DNA from: Chrysopilus asiliformis
Lineage: Eukaryota > Arthropoda > Insecta > Diptera > Rhagionidae
Length of the DNA stretch: 64,000 bases
Direction of reading: 5' to 3'
Assembly (NCBI GenBank): GCA_964034945.1
Contig: OZ035961.1
Location: 94,188,991-94,252,990 of the forward strand
Part shown: positions 23,318 to 36,250 of the stretch, in pieces
Layout: every line of letters begins with the position of its first letter
Numbering within the stretch: position 1 is the first letter of the stretch
The notes under the pieces: model-generated
What the model was told of the DNA's origin: nothing
The model's input: the letters and a program-made list of their open reading frames with translations, nothing else
The model's database searches: none
Program-made: the position numbers and the translations under genes

Positions 23318-26300
23318 ATGCGGAATATTCACGAACGCGTAATCGAGAAGATAAATCGTGAAATTGGAGATGATCCGAAGAATCTCCACAAATCAAAATA
23401 CTTGATTCAGAATTTTAAACAGCAATTTGTAGATATTGAATCGAAGGTAAAAAAACAGTCTCCCTTAACTATAACAGAGTTCATGTTTTTCTATTTCGTG
23501 GCAATTGCGTTACTTTTTAGCTAAATCTCGACAATCAGAAGCAAACCTCCAGCATCAAAGAAGCCCTTCAGCATCAGGACCTGTCGAGCAATGCGATCGA
23601 TTTTGAAATTGAAAAGATTAAAATCTTTGAGAAGAAATTGGCAGACAGACTATCAGAATGTAGTCACGTTCTGGAAGAGGTTTCGCCTCACTTGGACAAA
23701 GTTAAACACCTTGAACACCTGATTGACTATCTGAAAGTTGTGCAGGATATTCAGGATATAAAGTGATATTTATAACGTGGATTGATTACATTTTTCAAGG
23801 GAAAAAATTTGTTTACAGTACTGCATTGAATTCATCAGTAAATGGAAAAGATGAAGCGAAAATAGTTGGATTCTACCTGTCGTTATGCGGCGAGCCAGAC
23901 TCACAAAACAGCATCTGTGGTCGTCTTCAGCAAGTCGAAGCCCCTTTTCTGAAAACATTTGCAAAGAACACTGCTATTTATTGGCACGACATTATCAAGG
24001 AGAAATTCTCAAAGTATTATCAATTAAAATTCACTTAAAGACATTTTAACATGTTGCTCATTTTTTAGAGATTTTGAGACAATCCTCAAAAATATTAAAT
24101 GGCCTCCTCAACCTCAAGTTTTGGATAATTTTATTCCATCCAAGGATTCTATGAATAAACTTAGCATATTAGCGGAATATCTTCTATTGGTATTTTAGCC
24201 ATTACATAATTTTTTAATCCTTTAAAAACATTAGAACCAACTTTCACTTAGATTAAATCACCAATAGATGAGAAAGACAGCTTAATAAAAATAACGCCTT
24301 CAATTGCTTGTCCTCCAATAACGACACCGACGCAGCTACTGTTGAAGCCGTTTCGTCAAAAGTAAAAAAAAATTCCCTAAATAAAATGTAGAAAAAAATT
24401 TAGGTAAAATATTTTATTTAGATTTCAGTATCACTTCACTGGAAGTCGGCAAACGAATCGCTTGGATAAGCCCGAATGGTATTTTACGCAGATTTTAAAT
24501 TGGGCGAAAGAGAATCATTTGTTTGTTGGAAAAAGTTTTCAACCGGCTGCCGTTAAAGCTGGTCATGAGAATTTCAACTTGAGGGTAAATAAAATTAATA
24601 TTTATTTTGCGGTTTTCTGAGTTTATACAATAAAAAACTTTTGTCTTTTGGCCCTAAGAAGCTGTCCATAAAATACGATCCACCATCCCCTCACCCACCT
24701 TTTGTGCGAGTTTTTGTATAATTTTTAATACAGCCACAATATTACCGCAAACACCTTTCTCCTTAAATGTGTGACGTAATTATGGGCACCCCCTAAGTCT
24801 TACCGTTCTCGAGACATCACACAACTTGTAATTTTTTTTTATATTTCCGCGTAAACACAACTTTTGGGTTCTGCAAGCTAAAAACCCCACGGGTTTTAAG
24901 TATGAAAAGAGCTGTTATAAAAAGAAGTCATGTACAATTCACATAAGATTTTTTCCCCATTTTCAGCTCGAATTTATCAGAGGTTTAGTTCAACTCAGTA
25001 TAGAAAAATTAGTGGTTGATATTGAAGATGTAAGTCGAGATGAAAGCCTTTTCGCACATTTAATAGACGAAACACTAGCATTCGAAAATGATTTGCGGGA
25101 CTGTTTAGGGTGAGTATTTTTTTTACCCATTTAATAAAACATTGCATTCTAATGACTTTTGCAAAAAAAAATCGCAATTGTTTAGATATCCAAGTAGTTT
25201 TCCAAGTGCAATAACCGTTCTAACACAGCCACAATATCTGTTGAAGTGGATTTCTATTGAGGAGCGATGTAAATAACAAAAAATTAAATTTTACTTGCAT
25301 TTTTTATATGAGCACTAAAACTACAATACAGCAAATTTGTTTAGTCTCCACAGATAAAATGGATTTAATGCTGCAAGAAGGAAGCCCATGGTTTTTGATT
25401 GACCCAAGCAATCTAGACGACTTAAAAATACCAAAATGTGTTGATCAATTTATTCGTTTATTAGATGCGATTAAAGATCGCTATGCTAGTCTTCCACAAC
25501 CAGGACAACAACTGCAATTTTTAAACCTTCAACTGGAGCTTATTGACAATTTTCGACGACGTCTGGTGCAATTGCACGGTTGCGGTAGTGTGGAAAGTAC
25601 ACAAATTTTGAATGCTCTCAATTATATTAATTCCGTGTTACGGGAATGGGGAGAGAATGTGGTAAGAATATCTTAGCATTCGCAAGGGCTAAAATGTTGT
25701 TTGATGAAATGTTTTTTATAGCACTATTTACACTTGCATGCAGCGGTAATGGGACCAAATGCCAGTGAAATTGATTCGGTTTTTGAGAAATGTGTTGAAG
25801 AACTGGACCATTGGCAACAGAAACTCATGAAAGAGCTCTCATCAAAAATTGTGGATGAAATTAAAGCAAAATCAATGCCTTATCGACATGACCATTGGAT
25901 TAGTTTACCAGAACAGAATACTAAAGAACCATTCATTCTATCGACAACAGCGGGAGATATGTTTCAAGTGAGTCATCGAATTTCAGGAAGACAGAAAGAA
26001 AGTTTCGTAAAAATAGGATTTCTACCTATCAGGAATTTGACTGCAATTTAAAATGTTTCGAAAATCTTCTTCACAGGTTATGATGACGAGTTTACACAAT
26101 TTAGAAACTGAACTATCCTCAAATCTTTTCACAACGACAGTTCGATTGATTGCTCAAAGTCTCGATGAGTTCTTTATCGACAGCATGATAATGAATACAA
26201 AGTTTTCTGTAGGCGGTGCAGCACAATTTCAATACGACATGACACGAAATTTATTCCCATTATTTGGACAATATGTCAGACGAGCAGATCTACTATTTAA

Positions 26301-26558
26301 ACGGTAAACACGGTTTTGCCAAAAAAACGGATTTTATTTTTTAAAAAAAACCCCCCCCCCCACCATTTTAGGGTTCATGATGTATGCGTTCTGTTGAATT
26401 TACCAAGAGGAAGTGCGATTTTACTTCATCAGACGCTTAAAGACCATTCAACGAATGAACACAAATTGATTGCATTGAAGGAAATCGGTGTTATTAACTT
26501 CAAGCCGTTAACATGTATTGATATTTTGGAGAGGCGTACAGATATTCGAGCATTCTAA
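23318..26558 (+). CDS. Rint1: RINT1 (RAD50-interactor 1 / Tip20 family)
   Basis: Twelve exons join in phase: 23318-23446, 23521-23762, 23819-24013, 24069-24189, 24252-24361, 24422-24584, 24967-25109, 25186-25268, 25354-25661, 25722-25967, 26077-26303 and 26372-26558. They encode 717 residues. The N-terminal third is helical and coiled-coil-like; the rest matches the RINT1/TIP20 domain, with RLDKPEWYF, FLNLQLELIDNFRRRLVQL, NALNYINSVL and GGAAQFQYDMTRNLFPLF. Human RINT1 is somewhat longer (about 790). With ZW10 and NAG it forms the NRZ tethering complex at the ER for Golgi-to-ER COPI vesicles; RINT1 also binds RAD50. The ATG at 23318 was chosen because upstream in-frame codons include no earlier ATG. 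At exon 6 the upstream AG (24420-24421) is used because the later AG breaks the frame. Intron 6 carries a MITE, and intron 11 contains a C12 run close to the acceptor. Confidence 0.95.
24651..24794. mobile_element. GTCCATAAAATACG-type MITE in Rint1 intron 6
   Basis: Imperfect inverted ends with GTCCATAAAATACG on the left and GTGACGTAATTATGGGCACC on the right. The same TTCATAAAA(A/T)ACGTCAC theme recurs at 56107-56243 and as half copies near 26930, 33582, 46048 and 62370. Confidence 0.55.
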
Positions 26559-27049
26559 TTTTTTTTTTAAATTTATCTATAATTATTGTTGATCATTTTT
26601 TTTATATTTTATTAGTAATTTATTAAATATACAGCTTTTACTAATAACTGATTTGAAAAAAAAAGTAATCTTGAATTTTTATATCTAGAACCCCAAACTC
26701 TGTACAATAAAACGATTGTATTTTTTCTGATGATTTATTAATCCTTTTTTAACAAATATTTCGGAGTTTTAGCAATCTCTTGATTGTTTCGGAGATCGGC
26801 CATTAAATACCTTCATGTGTTTAAAAGAAAGTGGGGTATCGGTGGTATTGTAAAAGCGATAAGAAACCTAAAACAAAAAATTGGCAAGTTCTAAAACAAA
26901 TATGTGACAAGTTCTTATGAACAAAAGTTCATGTGACGTATTTTATGTACAACCCTTATAGAGCGACACAAAAAAACCATAAATAATAAGGCTTCAATTG
27001 CCAGGGGGTAATTATCAAATACTCTATTTGAAGGCAGATTGAATTTTGT
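26559..27049. other. Intergenic downstream of Rint1
   Basis: AT-rich 3' flank of Rint1. AATAAA at 26706-26711 is the first good polyadenylation signal for that gene. A half copy of the TGTGACGTATTTTATG repeat lies near 26935. No other gene is visible. Confidence 0.5.
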
Positions 27050-27400
27050 TAGAAAATTCTTAACACATTTTGGATAAATAAACTTTTCGATTTGCAGACA
27101 ACCCGTTTTCGAGAAAATCGCAGAGAACTATTTCGTTTGTATGGGGAAGCTAGGAAGCAATAGCCCGATTTTGCCAATTCAAAACCTCTTAACCTTAATT
27201 TTCACGACAAACTTATATATTTAAAATTTCAAGCATCTAGCTTAATTACTTACTGTGTTCACGGACAGACAGGTGGAAATCAAAATCTTTTGTTATCCCA
27301 ATCATCCTGGAGTAGTTTGTTTTAGTGTTCGATGACGGGTGGCAAATTTCGGCCCGTGAAAAAAATACACAACGGATGTGGAAAATTACAGAAAACTTTA
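27050..27400 (-). mobile_element. mini-me-like element, minus orientation
   Basis: Read on the minus strand, this carries the lead-in with CCCGTCATCGAACAC, a short CCTGTCTGTCCG tract and the trailing piece with CATACAAACGAAAT and a CTCGAAAACGG block seen in the other copies. Confidence 0.5.
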
Positions 27401-27709
27401 AATTTTCGTGAAGAAAATTTTGCGGGTTTTGTATAATTTTCAATATTATATCCGACAGAGCGCTACTAACTCTTGCTACGACACTGCAATGAGTCAAACT
27501 TCCAGATCGATCGGTCAAATGGTTTCCGAGTCCATTTTTAAAAAAAAATATATATTTTTAAATATTCACCCTTTTTCTGAATGGCGAACTACACGATAAA
27601 TGTGACGTCACGGCGATTTTGGTGTTGTTATTGGCGAGCGTAGTGACAATTGACGAATTTGTCGATAGGTTAGAGAGATACACATTTCTGTTAGCAATAT
27701 GACCACACT

Positions 27710-27711
<2 letters not shown>

Positions 27712-27758
<47 letters not shown>

Positions 27759-28311
27759 CCAACCTACTGTGCTAAAAATTGTGCAACATCAAGCTTTGTA
27801 GGTACGCCACTGTCCACAAATGCTTCTGCAATTCCTGCATCAACTCCATTGCTTTTCCGCTCAAAATATCAGCAAAATCTAAGAAAACAAAATTCAATTG
27901 GCAATAAATTCGATAGAATAAGTAATAAGTTCTCCGTGCTTTTCTTTAAAAGATTCGGATTTTCTTTACCCCCTTCCCTTACTCCTCCACCTCTCGGGCT
28001 ACTTTTTAAGGGGTCAATATTGGGGCTGGGCCCCCGACGAACATCTATGCCAAATTTCAGGCCAATCGGTTCAGTAGTTTCCCCGCGAAAGAGAACATAG
28101 CGCAAACACTAAGTTTCGAAATCACTTTACCCCCTTCCCTTACTCCCCCCACCCCTCGCGCTACTTTTCCGTATGCCTATGTTGGAACCAGAACTACCAC
28201 AGACACTCATGCCAAATTTCAAGTCAATCGGTTCAGCCGTTTTTGCGTGAAAGAGGAACAAGCAGACAGACACCAACTCATTTTTATATATTAGTTTGAT
28301 AAAACAGAAAA
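27712..28311. repeat. Poly-C tract and duplicated repeat block
   Basis: An uninterrupted run of 46 C bases (27712-27757) is followed by a block with an internal duplication at a 161-bp period. Both units contain TACCCCCTTCCCTTACTCC (27967 and 28128) and ATGCCAAATTTCA(A/G)G(T/C)CAATCGGTTCAG. The right end reads GAACAAGCAGACAGACACC and then CTCATTTTTATATATTAG, an end type common to dispersed arthropod repeats. Homopolymers this long are often mis-sized in assemblies. The open frame across the C run is an artefact. Confidence 0.6.
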
Positions 28312-28574
28312 ACAACACAAAATTATGCTTCACATTATTTTAATGTAATAAACTTATTAATAAAATTTTTTTTTATATAATTTTCTTTTAGTACAAATTA
28401 CAAAAAAAAATGTGTTTTACTTTTTCACTATATATCAAGTACGAGCTATATATTTATAAATAAATTAAAATCTCATTAGATAAACACATTTACAAAAGTT
28501 TTAAGACTATTCAAGTAGATATATTTATCATTTTTTTAATATTTGTTATTATTGAATATGCTTTGAATTGTTTT

Positions 28575-31500
28575 TTATATGTTATCAACATAATGTCCTT
28601 GTACAATTGACGACTGATGATATCGCCTCCGTTGCGAGAAGTCGTTGTTCTCCTCGTTCAATTGAGCTTGTGTTACATCGACACCTGGACATGTCGGAGT
28701 AATAACCACTTGTTCATAATCCGTAAATCGTTTTCTAAAAAAAAAATTAGGTTAAAATATTTTAGCATAGTTGAATAACATCCAGTATACCCAAAACATC
28801 TGAAAATGAGACTTTTCAGCCACATAAAGAACCGGAATTCCGATGCCAAACCGGGTTTTACAGCTGGATTTGCAGTACCTAAAATGAATCTTTTTATTAG
28901 TAAATAGATCTATTTGTTTGTACCTAAAATTTATTTATTTACCTACGTAAAACCAAACTACAAACACGACAGCAAAGCATGTGAGTGCGAAATACCAATT
29001 CACCAGAATCATTATCAGGATTTTCATACCAGCCTGCAAAGAAATTTGTTATAGAATTTTGTTAAGAAGCAATTCCCCACTCACTCCTAGTAAAGAAGCC
29101 CACCGATTACAAAATCCGGAGTACCAATTTTTCGTTTTCGAATGAATCGGCGGCCGGATGATCGGTGCAATTGGTTCATCATCCTCCACACCGATACTGT
29201 CATCGTTGTTGATACTGTTTGTACTATTGGTTGCGTCGCGGAAAACGACTTGATCAGTGCTTGTGCTGTTGCTTACGTTATTTGTATCAGTCTGTTGTGG
29301 ATTGCTATTTAAAGGCACATGTGATGGTGTATTCTGCTGTGAGTTTGTAGGACTCTGCGAAAGGAAATTTAGTACAAATTGACTTTTGAATCAGCATTTC
29401 GTAAATTACCTGTAAATTTTTGTGTCTGGTCCTTTCCGGGAACAGATGATCGAGATCGTTATCATGATAGTCTTGTGTTGCACCGTATCGACGTGTTTCA
29501 TACGAAGGACTTTGTGCTTGAATTCGGAAACGTTCCTCCCGTCGACTTTGAATATCAAATGTTTGTGCCAGCGCGAAGTATGCATAATCGATGCATGCAT
29601 ATGTGAGTAAGAATGGCATTGTGACTATTGGTGCTAGGAAATTTATATCACCGACCATAATAAATGTAATTGTGACTATTGCTACTACCGCCATGGAATA
29701 AAGTGGAACTTTATTCGGACCACGCTAGAAAAAAGAACAATATTAAAATGGTTTTTTTACGAAAAATTGGAGAGCTAGAGGTTTTATCTCTGATTGCTTT
29801 GCATCTTCCCCTCCCTTTTCCACCCCTCTAAATTTTCTTTAGTAGTCTAATAGTCAAAACCAAATCAAAATTGCTTGAATAGTTGAAGAAATAAGAGAAT
29901 ATAGAGTTCACAGGAAACGGGAAGGAGTGGATTTTACTACCCGAAAGTTTTCCTTAAGCTACGGCCTGTCCACTTTTGGAAAATAGATCAATATTCCGTT
30001 AATCGTTCGTGAGATAGCAGAAGAGGGGACTCACAGGAAGGGGGAGGGGGGTTAATTTGTTAATTTCAGTAAATTTTTCTTTGAGGCTTGTTCCGTATTA
30101 ACGACTGGATAGAAATTGCTTTAACCATTTAGATTATGATCGAAGAAAGTGAAACTTCTGGTCGACAAAGATGGACATGCCGTCGGTTAGAGACACAGCC
30201 TCTAGTATAACAATAAATACTCACGCCTCTTCCTAATTTCTCAATTCCTGGAATGACATTTTCATTCGCTATGCTCTGTAAAACTCTTGGCGTTCCATAC
30301 ATCGCACCCAAACATGATGACATACTCGAAACATAAATGCCAGCAACTAACAAAAATTGCAAGGCAGAAACCTTAACGGCAATCATAAAATCAGTCAATA
30401 AAGTGTGCCGTTCGCATGTAGCTCCAAGGAACAAAATGAAAACTAGATATAGAAAAGTCCTAAAAAATAGAAAATTTGCTAAGAAAATGAAATAAAAAGC
30501 AATCAATAAATTAGTTTTTACGAAGTACTAAATGCTGCCAAAGTGCCATTAGGAATGTCAGTCGATGGAGCTCGCAAATCACCACTCATATTAATTCCAG
30601 ACAAAACACCAGTCACAGTCGGGAAAAACACACCAAACACTCTGAACCACGTGTATCCGTCTTGATAGTCTTGCCATAGATTGGCGCCCATATTACCACT
30701 ACCCCAACCATCAAATCCGTTTCCTGTAAAGAAAAAAAAAGTAATTTTGCTCTAATAATTAAAAAACAATCAAATTTGATAAAAACCTACCAGGATCTTG
30801 TATGAAGCTGCCCACCATAAAATCCAATGCCGACAGTAACAAAATGATTAAGAGGACAAATTGCAATTTTATGACCCATTTCACTCCTGCTACGTTTATA
30901 ACGCCCAACAATAAAACGGCAGCCGCTGCAAATCCACGAATAGCCCACGTGTTGCCTTCAAGACCGACGAGCCCAGCCATCGATTCTCCGAAACCGAGAA
31001 CATTCAGGGCACATCCCACCGCTTGGCCAAAGCAGTACATCAGCCCCAGAGACCCACCGAATCTTGAGCCGAGTGTGTGAGCAATTAAAAAATATACGCC
31101 GCCACTTTCGACGCGACAACGCTCGCATATTCCCACGGCGGACAATACTGATATGAGGGCTATTACCACGGTTGAAAAAATTATTAGTACTGCGTGTACA
31201 ACTCCTGCTTGGGCAACCATCCAGCCGGATCGAAGGAACACAATCACACCGAAAACGTTGATTAAACAAGAGGTGAATACACCATCCCAAGTACCGAAGA
31301 GAACTGGTTGTGATATGAAGAAATTTGTGCGCCACCTAAAATGTGATGTTTTAAAGTAATAAATGGCTTTTAACAATAGAAAAAATTCTTAGAATAAACA
31401 AATCTTTCTCAGGGACTAAAAATTTCGAAAATATTTCACTGAAGCATGACCGGGAAGGGATAGAGACCTTGGACTCCTTTCTTCAGAATATATGAGCCGA

Positions 31501-32625
31501 AATTGGTCAAGTGGTTTTCGACTTAGGACTTCTGACTAGGGATGTCAAAAAAGAACCGGTTAAACCGGTTACCCGGTGTTTTTGCTTCGGTTAACCGGTT
31601 TTTTTTCGGTGTTTATTTTTGCACGATTATACCCGGTGTTTTTTTTAAAAGCCAAAAACCGTTTAAAAAAACCGATCATTCTTTTTTGTATGGAAAAATA
31701 ATTTTAAATCAATTTTCGTGTAACTGGTTTGTTAGAAACACTTCTTTTTAGCCACTCTAGACCAAATACAATATTGTATGTGCCATTTATGGCCTCTTAA
31801 TGGATTATATGGCATTTCACGTCTTTTGTTCGTATTATAGTGTATTTGTTGTGTCTAAGACCTTACCTACCCAATTTGAACAAAACGGTTTTTCGGTGTT
31901 TTAATAACCAGTTTTCTGGACCCGGTCAAACCGGCCCGGTTTAAACCGAAGTCTTAAAAACCGGTTTAACCGAAAACCGGTTTTTTTCAAAATTTTGACA
32001 TCCCTACTTCTGACTAGTCTGTTTTTTGAGCTAAAAAGCTTTAACTTGAGAACTGCTCGACCAATTAAGTTGAAAATTCCTTAATTTTCACATTTCAATC
32101 CCATAAAAACCATTTGTGCTACCATAGTTCCACAGAATAAACATCAAAATTAATTATAGTAGTTAAAAATGTGGACCACTTCAGTAGCACAACTACAAAG
32201 CTGTGTAAATATTTGCCTCAATTCCCATTAAGAATCCCATAAAACCATCGCGATATCAAGATATCAATTACGGTAGCTAAAAATGCAAAAATTCAAAACT
32301 TACCATGGCTTATCGCCCTGTTCGTCAGCAAAAATTTCGTTGGCGCCGGATGCTTGGTGGCCACCTGCTCCATATTGATATTCATTGCCCAAATCCACGA
32401 ATCCTCCGGAATTCCCTCGCTGTCGAGTTCTGTGGTACTGATGTTCATCCTCGTTACCGAGGCCGAACCTTTGAATAAAAATAAAACAACAATAAAAACA
32501 AGGAAATCGCACTTTCAGTGTACACCTGTCTGGAAATGCACAACAAACATAAAGGAATCCAACGAATCTCACCTGTTCCAATCGATATCTGCCCTCCTAT
32601 AGTTCGATCTATTGCTTTCATCCAT
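28575..32625 (-). CDS. SLC12A8: SLC12A8-type cation-chloride cotransporter family member
   Basis: Ten minus-strand exons join in phase: 32573-32625, 32304-32468, 30791-31335, 30522-30723, 30225-30459, 29410-29724, 29085-29354, 28943-29033, 28791-28878 and 28575-28734. They encode 707 residues; human SLC12A8 is about 714. After a polar N-terminus (1-73) come ten or more membrane segments. LFGTWDGVFTSC, FPTVTGVLSGINMSGDLR and TPRVLQSIANENVIP are hallmarks of the SLC12/APC superfamily. Two further hydrophobic segments (about 596-625) follow a 90-residue Asn/Ser/Thr-rich, acidic loop encoded by exon 7. The C-terminal tail is short, as in SLC12A8 (CCC9) and unlike NKCC or KCC proteins with long tails. 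Human SLC12A8 has been linked to polyamine and amino-acid transport and, disputedly, to NMN uptake; the substrate here is unknown. Intron 2 contains a hAT-like MITE. Confidence 0.93.
31537..32006. mobile_element. hAT-like MITE in SLC12A8 intron 2
   Basis: Ends TAGGGATGTCAAAA and TTTTGACATCCCTA are inverted and flanked by the exact 8-bp duplication CTTCTGAC (31529-31536 and 32007-32014). The 470-bp body is filled with AACCGGTT and ACCCGGT motifs in both orientations. No transposase is present. Confidence 0.9.
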
Positions 32626-34805
32626 TATTAATGTTTAATTAACCTATTTAGGTTCTTAAATTGATTTCCGTAAACTAATTTTATCTGTTCTTGAGGTGTT
32701 TCAGGACGATTTGCGATGATGATATCATTTTCCTTAACAACAATCAACAACCGGACTAGCCAAATTGATTTCAACTCTTTTTGATATCCAAATTTCAATT
32801 AACATGAAGTAATCTTTCCCGATGATTAAGCTGCAACGTAAAATTTTATAAAATAGATAAGAATACAACTAGTGGACGTGTAGAAAATATCCGAAAGCCT
32901 AAAAACTTTTCACTTTTTTACCCAAAAATGACATCATTGCATCGCGCTCACACTAGTCGTGTTGTTGTTGGACTTGCGCAGTATCAACAATACTACGATG
33001 GCATAAAACCTAGCAGGCCAATTTAGAGCGTGTTTCGAGGGCAGACAATACAAAATTGAAGTACTATTCGGAGACAAAATATTAAGACGTCAGTTTTTCG
33101 TGTTGCCAGTGAAGAGCGTTTTTTCGTACACATTTATCACGAAATTTTAAATTAATTAATGGACTCGGCAGAATTTTGTTATACGAAATAAGATTGATAT
33201 TTAAATGAAATGAACATTTGTTTTGTTTTAGCTTTGCCTTTATCAGTCGTGAATGGAAAATGCATAACAAGATTGATATTTAATTGAATCACGTAAGTAA
33301 AACGTATCTCATTCTAAAATTTTATAATTAAACAAAAATTATAATGAAAATTTATTCTTGACGTTATTCTTAATGCTAGACGATGACGAAATAATTTGGC
33401 TACCAAAATTTGTAAATAAAGTATTTTAGAGATTGAATTACGTTACAATACTAAAAAAAAAACTCATAATCGACCGTGTGTAAATTAAGACTTTTTATAT
33501 TTTTCTCGTTTTGTAAAACCCATAAAAATCAAAATTTCTGTTACCAAATAAGCTGAAAACAATTGACTAGCAAGGAATTTAGGGGGCTACCCATAAAAAA
33601 CGTCACACTTTTAGAGTGAAGGGGGTCTGTGGTAATGTGACTACGGTATTAACCCCTGAATATGTTTATTTTTGAAAAATCAGCCAAAAAATCTTTTTTT
33701 TTCATTTTTTTAAAGCTGATTTACATAATACAGTTTACTTTACGGAAAAAGAGGGAAAAAACTTCAGAAATATATTTATGGTTTTTAGGTATCGATGTTT
33801 TGTTTTCTATAATATCATTCGATATGTGATGTTATACAAAAAGCTAGAAAGTTCGAATTTGATTGTAAAACAGCTTTTTTATGAAGTGATGCTGAATATT
33901 ACTCCAAATGGAAATACTAGATGAATAACTGAGACTGCAATTTATAAAATTTTAAACAAAAGTTCTTTGTACTTTTTGCCATCAGTTTTCCTGATTAAAA
34001 GTGCACCCAAAAAAGTACATAGAACTATCTTTTTTAGAAAATTTTACAAATTTAGATTTCAATAGTTTCTAATGTAAGTTCTATAATAAAATTTTAACAA
34101 GGGATTGGACACTTATGTTGCTAAATATGTATTCTAAGATTGCTTGATAAAGTTATCAAATAAAAGGGACGAAACGTCGCATCGAATTTTTTGAATCGAG
34201 AAAACATAATTTATTCAAATATTGTGAAGTAAGTTTGACTGTAAATTCCACAAATACCAATATTTTACCTATAAATGAAAGGACTTGACTTTTTTTTCTA
34301 AATAGTTGCTTTTGTTTGGACAACCAAGTGCAAAATCTGATGTAAATATTCTTGTATCTTTTAGATATTACATATAAATTTACCAACAGTATTTTTCCTT
34401 TTATAGTAAAGCAGTCTTTTTTAAAAGAGAAGTAGTTTCTTTGGTACAAGTGTATGCATATTAATTACGTAACTATTTTTATTCTTAATCTGCGTATTAT
34501 AGCAAAACTTTTTTATGGAGAAAATTATCGATAGTCACAAATATCGATGTTTTCCCTTTCGATACCGCTCCCTAGTGCCTTCAAAACCTATAAATCATTC
34601 CACTGTAAATCAGTTAACTGTAAATTGTGTCCAACCAAAAGCAAGAGCTTTTCGTTGAAGCTTTTCCAACACTGGGATTCATGAAAAGAATTGAATTACG
34701 AAAAACATATTTCTGGCAGTTAAAATATTGCATTAGTTCCTAAGCTTAAAAGATTTATTCAAATGTTTACAACAAGATTTAGGATATTTAATTAGATTGA
34801 TTGAT
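32626..34805. other. Intergenic, SLC12A8 upstream and SMNDC1 downstream
   Basis: The two flanking genes are both on the minus strand, so this should hold the promoter and any 5' untranslated exons of SLC12A8 next to 32626. A half copy of the CCATAAAAAACGTCAC repeat lies at about 33582-33605. TATCGATA at 34526-34533 matches the insect DRE promoter motif, but it is too far from either gene start to assign. No other gene was recognised. Confidence 0.45.
34754..34759 (-). terminator. Polyadenylation signal of SMNDC1
   Basis: AATAAA on the minus strand lies 46 bp past the SMNDC1 stop codon. Confidence 0.7.
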
Positions 34806-35788
34806 TTAAACTCCCTTGCGATACTTTTCTCCGTGAGTGAATTCAGTCATCGGTTTACCGGAAACACCACAGGTACCAATTCCGACACGTGCGTTTACAT
34901 TATCTGGCGAAGCAAAAATACTTTTCACATTCATTCCAGATTTCTTTGATTGTTTTGTGGTGAAATTTAGCCATTTGTTCTTATCCTGCTCTCTTTCCTC
35001 CTCCAACTCCTTGAAACGCATCAATTTCTTCTGTTTCCGCTTTTTCAGGTATTCCTTTTGATTTGGTCGATGGCGTCTAACGAAAGGGTTGATAGATTTT
35101 AATTAATGATTTAAAAGATTTACTTTTGCATTAATTAAGTTTTTAGATAGTGAGGAATTCGTGCAAATTACTCTAAATTATTGTAGTGAAAGAACCTAAC
35201 GGAAAAACTTGGCTACATACTTGTTGGATGGAAACACTTCATTCCGAACGACTCGTTCTTTGAGCTCCTTCAAAGTAGTCGTCGAACGATTCTGATAAGC
35301 TTCGAAGATGACACTAACTTCTCCCTCGGCGGTTATACCTTCAATGGTTGCATCGTAATATTGGCCATCCTCTGTCCACTTGGCCTGGCATTTATCGCCA
35401 ATCTTCCAGGTTCGGGCCGAATCTACCAATTTCTCTGCAGCAATTAGTGCTGCTTCAATTTCATCGTAGTAGGAAGTTGTTGACGCTGGTTCAATATACG
35501 AAGATTTCTTCTGCTCTTCCAATTGAGTTTTAATCAAATCTCGCGTCAGACCAATTACTTCGTCCAAATCTTTCTTCAGTTTCAGAAGTTCCGTATTCTG
35601 AGGATCCGTCTGAAGGGCTGCTTCGACCTAGAAAATTCTCCATGATTAGATATGATAACAAAAGTTTCATTCCATATTTTCTTTCAAGTTCACAACTTTC
35701 CCCACATAATCCGACTTAAAATACTTGTTTGAATGGATAGGTTTACCTGTTGTAGCTGCAGTTTGTAGTTCTGTAGGTCGTCTGCCAT
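34806..35788 (-). CDS. SMNDC1: Survival of motor neuron-related splicing factor 30 (SPF30)
   Basis: Three exons (35747-35788, 35221-35627 and 34806-35076) encode 239 residues, practically the same length as human SMNDC1 (238). The N-terminus MADDLQNYKLQLQQ opens a helical region. A Tudor domain at about 83-135 contains WKIGDKCQAKWTEDGQYYDA and SVIFEAYQN, the aromatic cage that binds symmetric dimethyl-arginine on Sm proteins. The C-terminal third is basic (KKRKQKKLMRFKELEEE) and ends with KSIFASPDNVNARVGIGTCG, a block strongly conserved in the family. The protein acts in the nucleus, where it helps recruit the U4/U6.U5 tri-snRNP to the pre-spliceosome. Identification is secure. Confidence 0.97.
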
Positions 35789-36131
35789 TTTCTCGCCAGA
35801 TTCTTGAGAAAATGGAAAAGTAAAACGTATAAAACCACTAAAAAGGATCTCGTTTGACAACCCCCGAATTGATAGCTCACGAAAACAGTAAATTGGTACA
35901 GCAGAAGTTACGAAATTACCCCAAGAAAAATACCCTATACCGTTCTGTGAGAACAAAAGCCCTATTTAGACGATCAATGAAATTTGTCAAAAGTACTTGA
36001 CGTCAAATGAATTTTATCTTCAAAATTAGAAATTTCATCTTCAAAATTAGGAATTTCATCTTCAAAATTAGGAATTTTTTCTTCAAAAGTCAACTGAATT
36101 TGATCTTCAAAAAATTCTGATTAAATTACCA
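35789..36131. other. SMNDC1 upstream region with short tandem repeat
   Basis: The 5' flank of SMNDC1. From about 36011 to 36095 a 22-23-bp unit built around TTTCATCTTCAAAATTAG repeats three to four times with decay. No gene was found. Confidence 0.6.
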
Positions 36132-36240
36132 TTCCACTGCGGCGTGGTAAAACGCCTATGGGGATTAATTTGTAATACAAATTTTTGTTAATTTGTAACA
36201 GAAATTAATCATAAAAGGTGATTTACCACGCCTAGTGAAA
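36132..36240. mobile_element. Small palindromic MITE
   Basis: Imperfect inverted arms carry GGCGTGGTAAA near each end (left arm CCACTGCGGCGTGGTAAA, right arm TTTACCACGCCTAGTG). The family is unknown. Confidence 0.5.
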
Positions 36241-36250
36241 TGCTAATTTA

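Noticed and set aside
24427..24428. AG used as acceptor for Rint1 exon 6
   Set aside because: Using it shifts the frame; the AG seven bases upstream restores the conserved RINT1 sequence.
27699..28100. Proline-rich open frame of 133 codons
   Set aside because: It is produced by the 46-base C run and the following repeat block and has no other support.
34526..34533. TATCGATA as a core promoter element
   Set aside because: It matches the DRE motif but lies downstream of SMNDC1 and about 1.9 kb from the SLC12A8 start, so no gene can be assigned.
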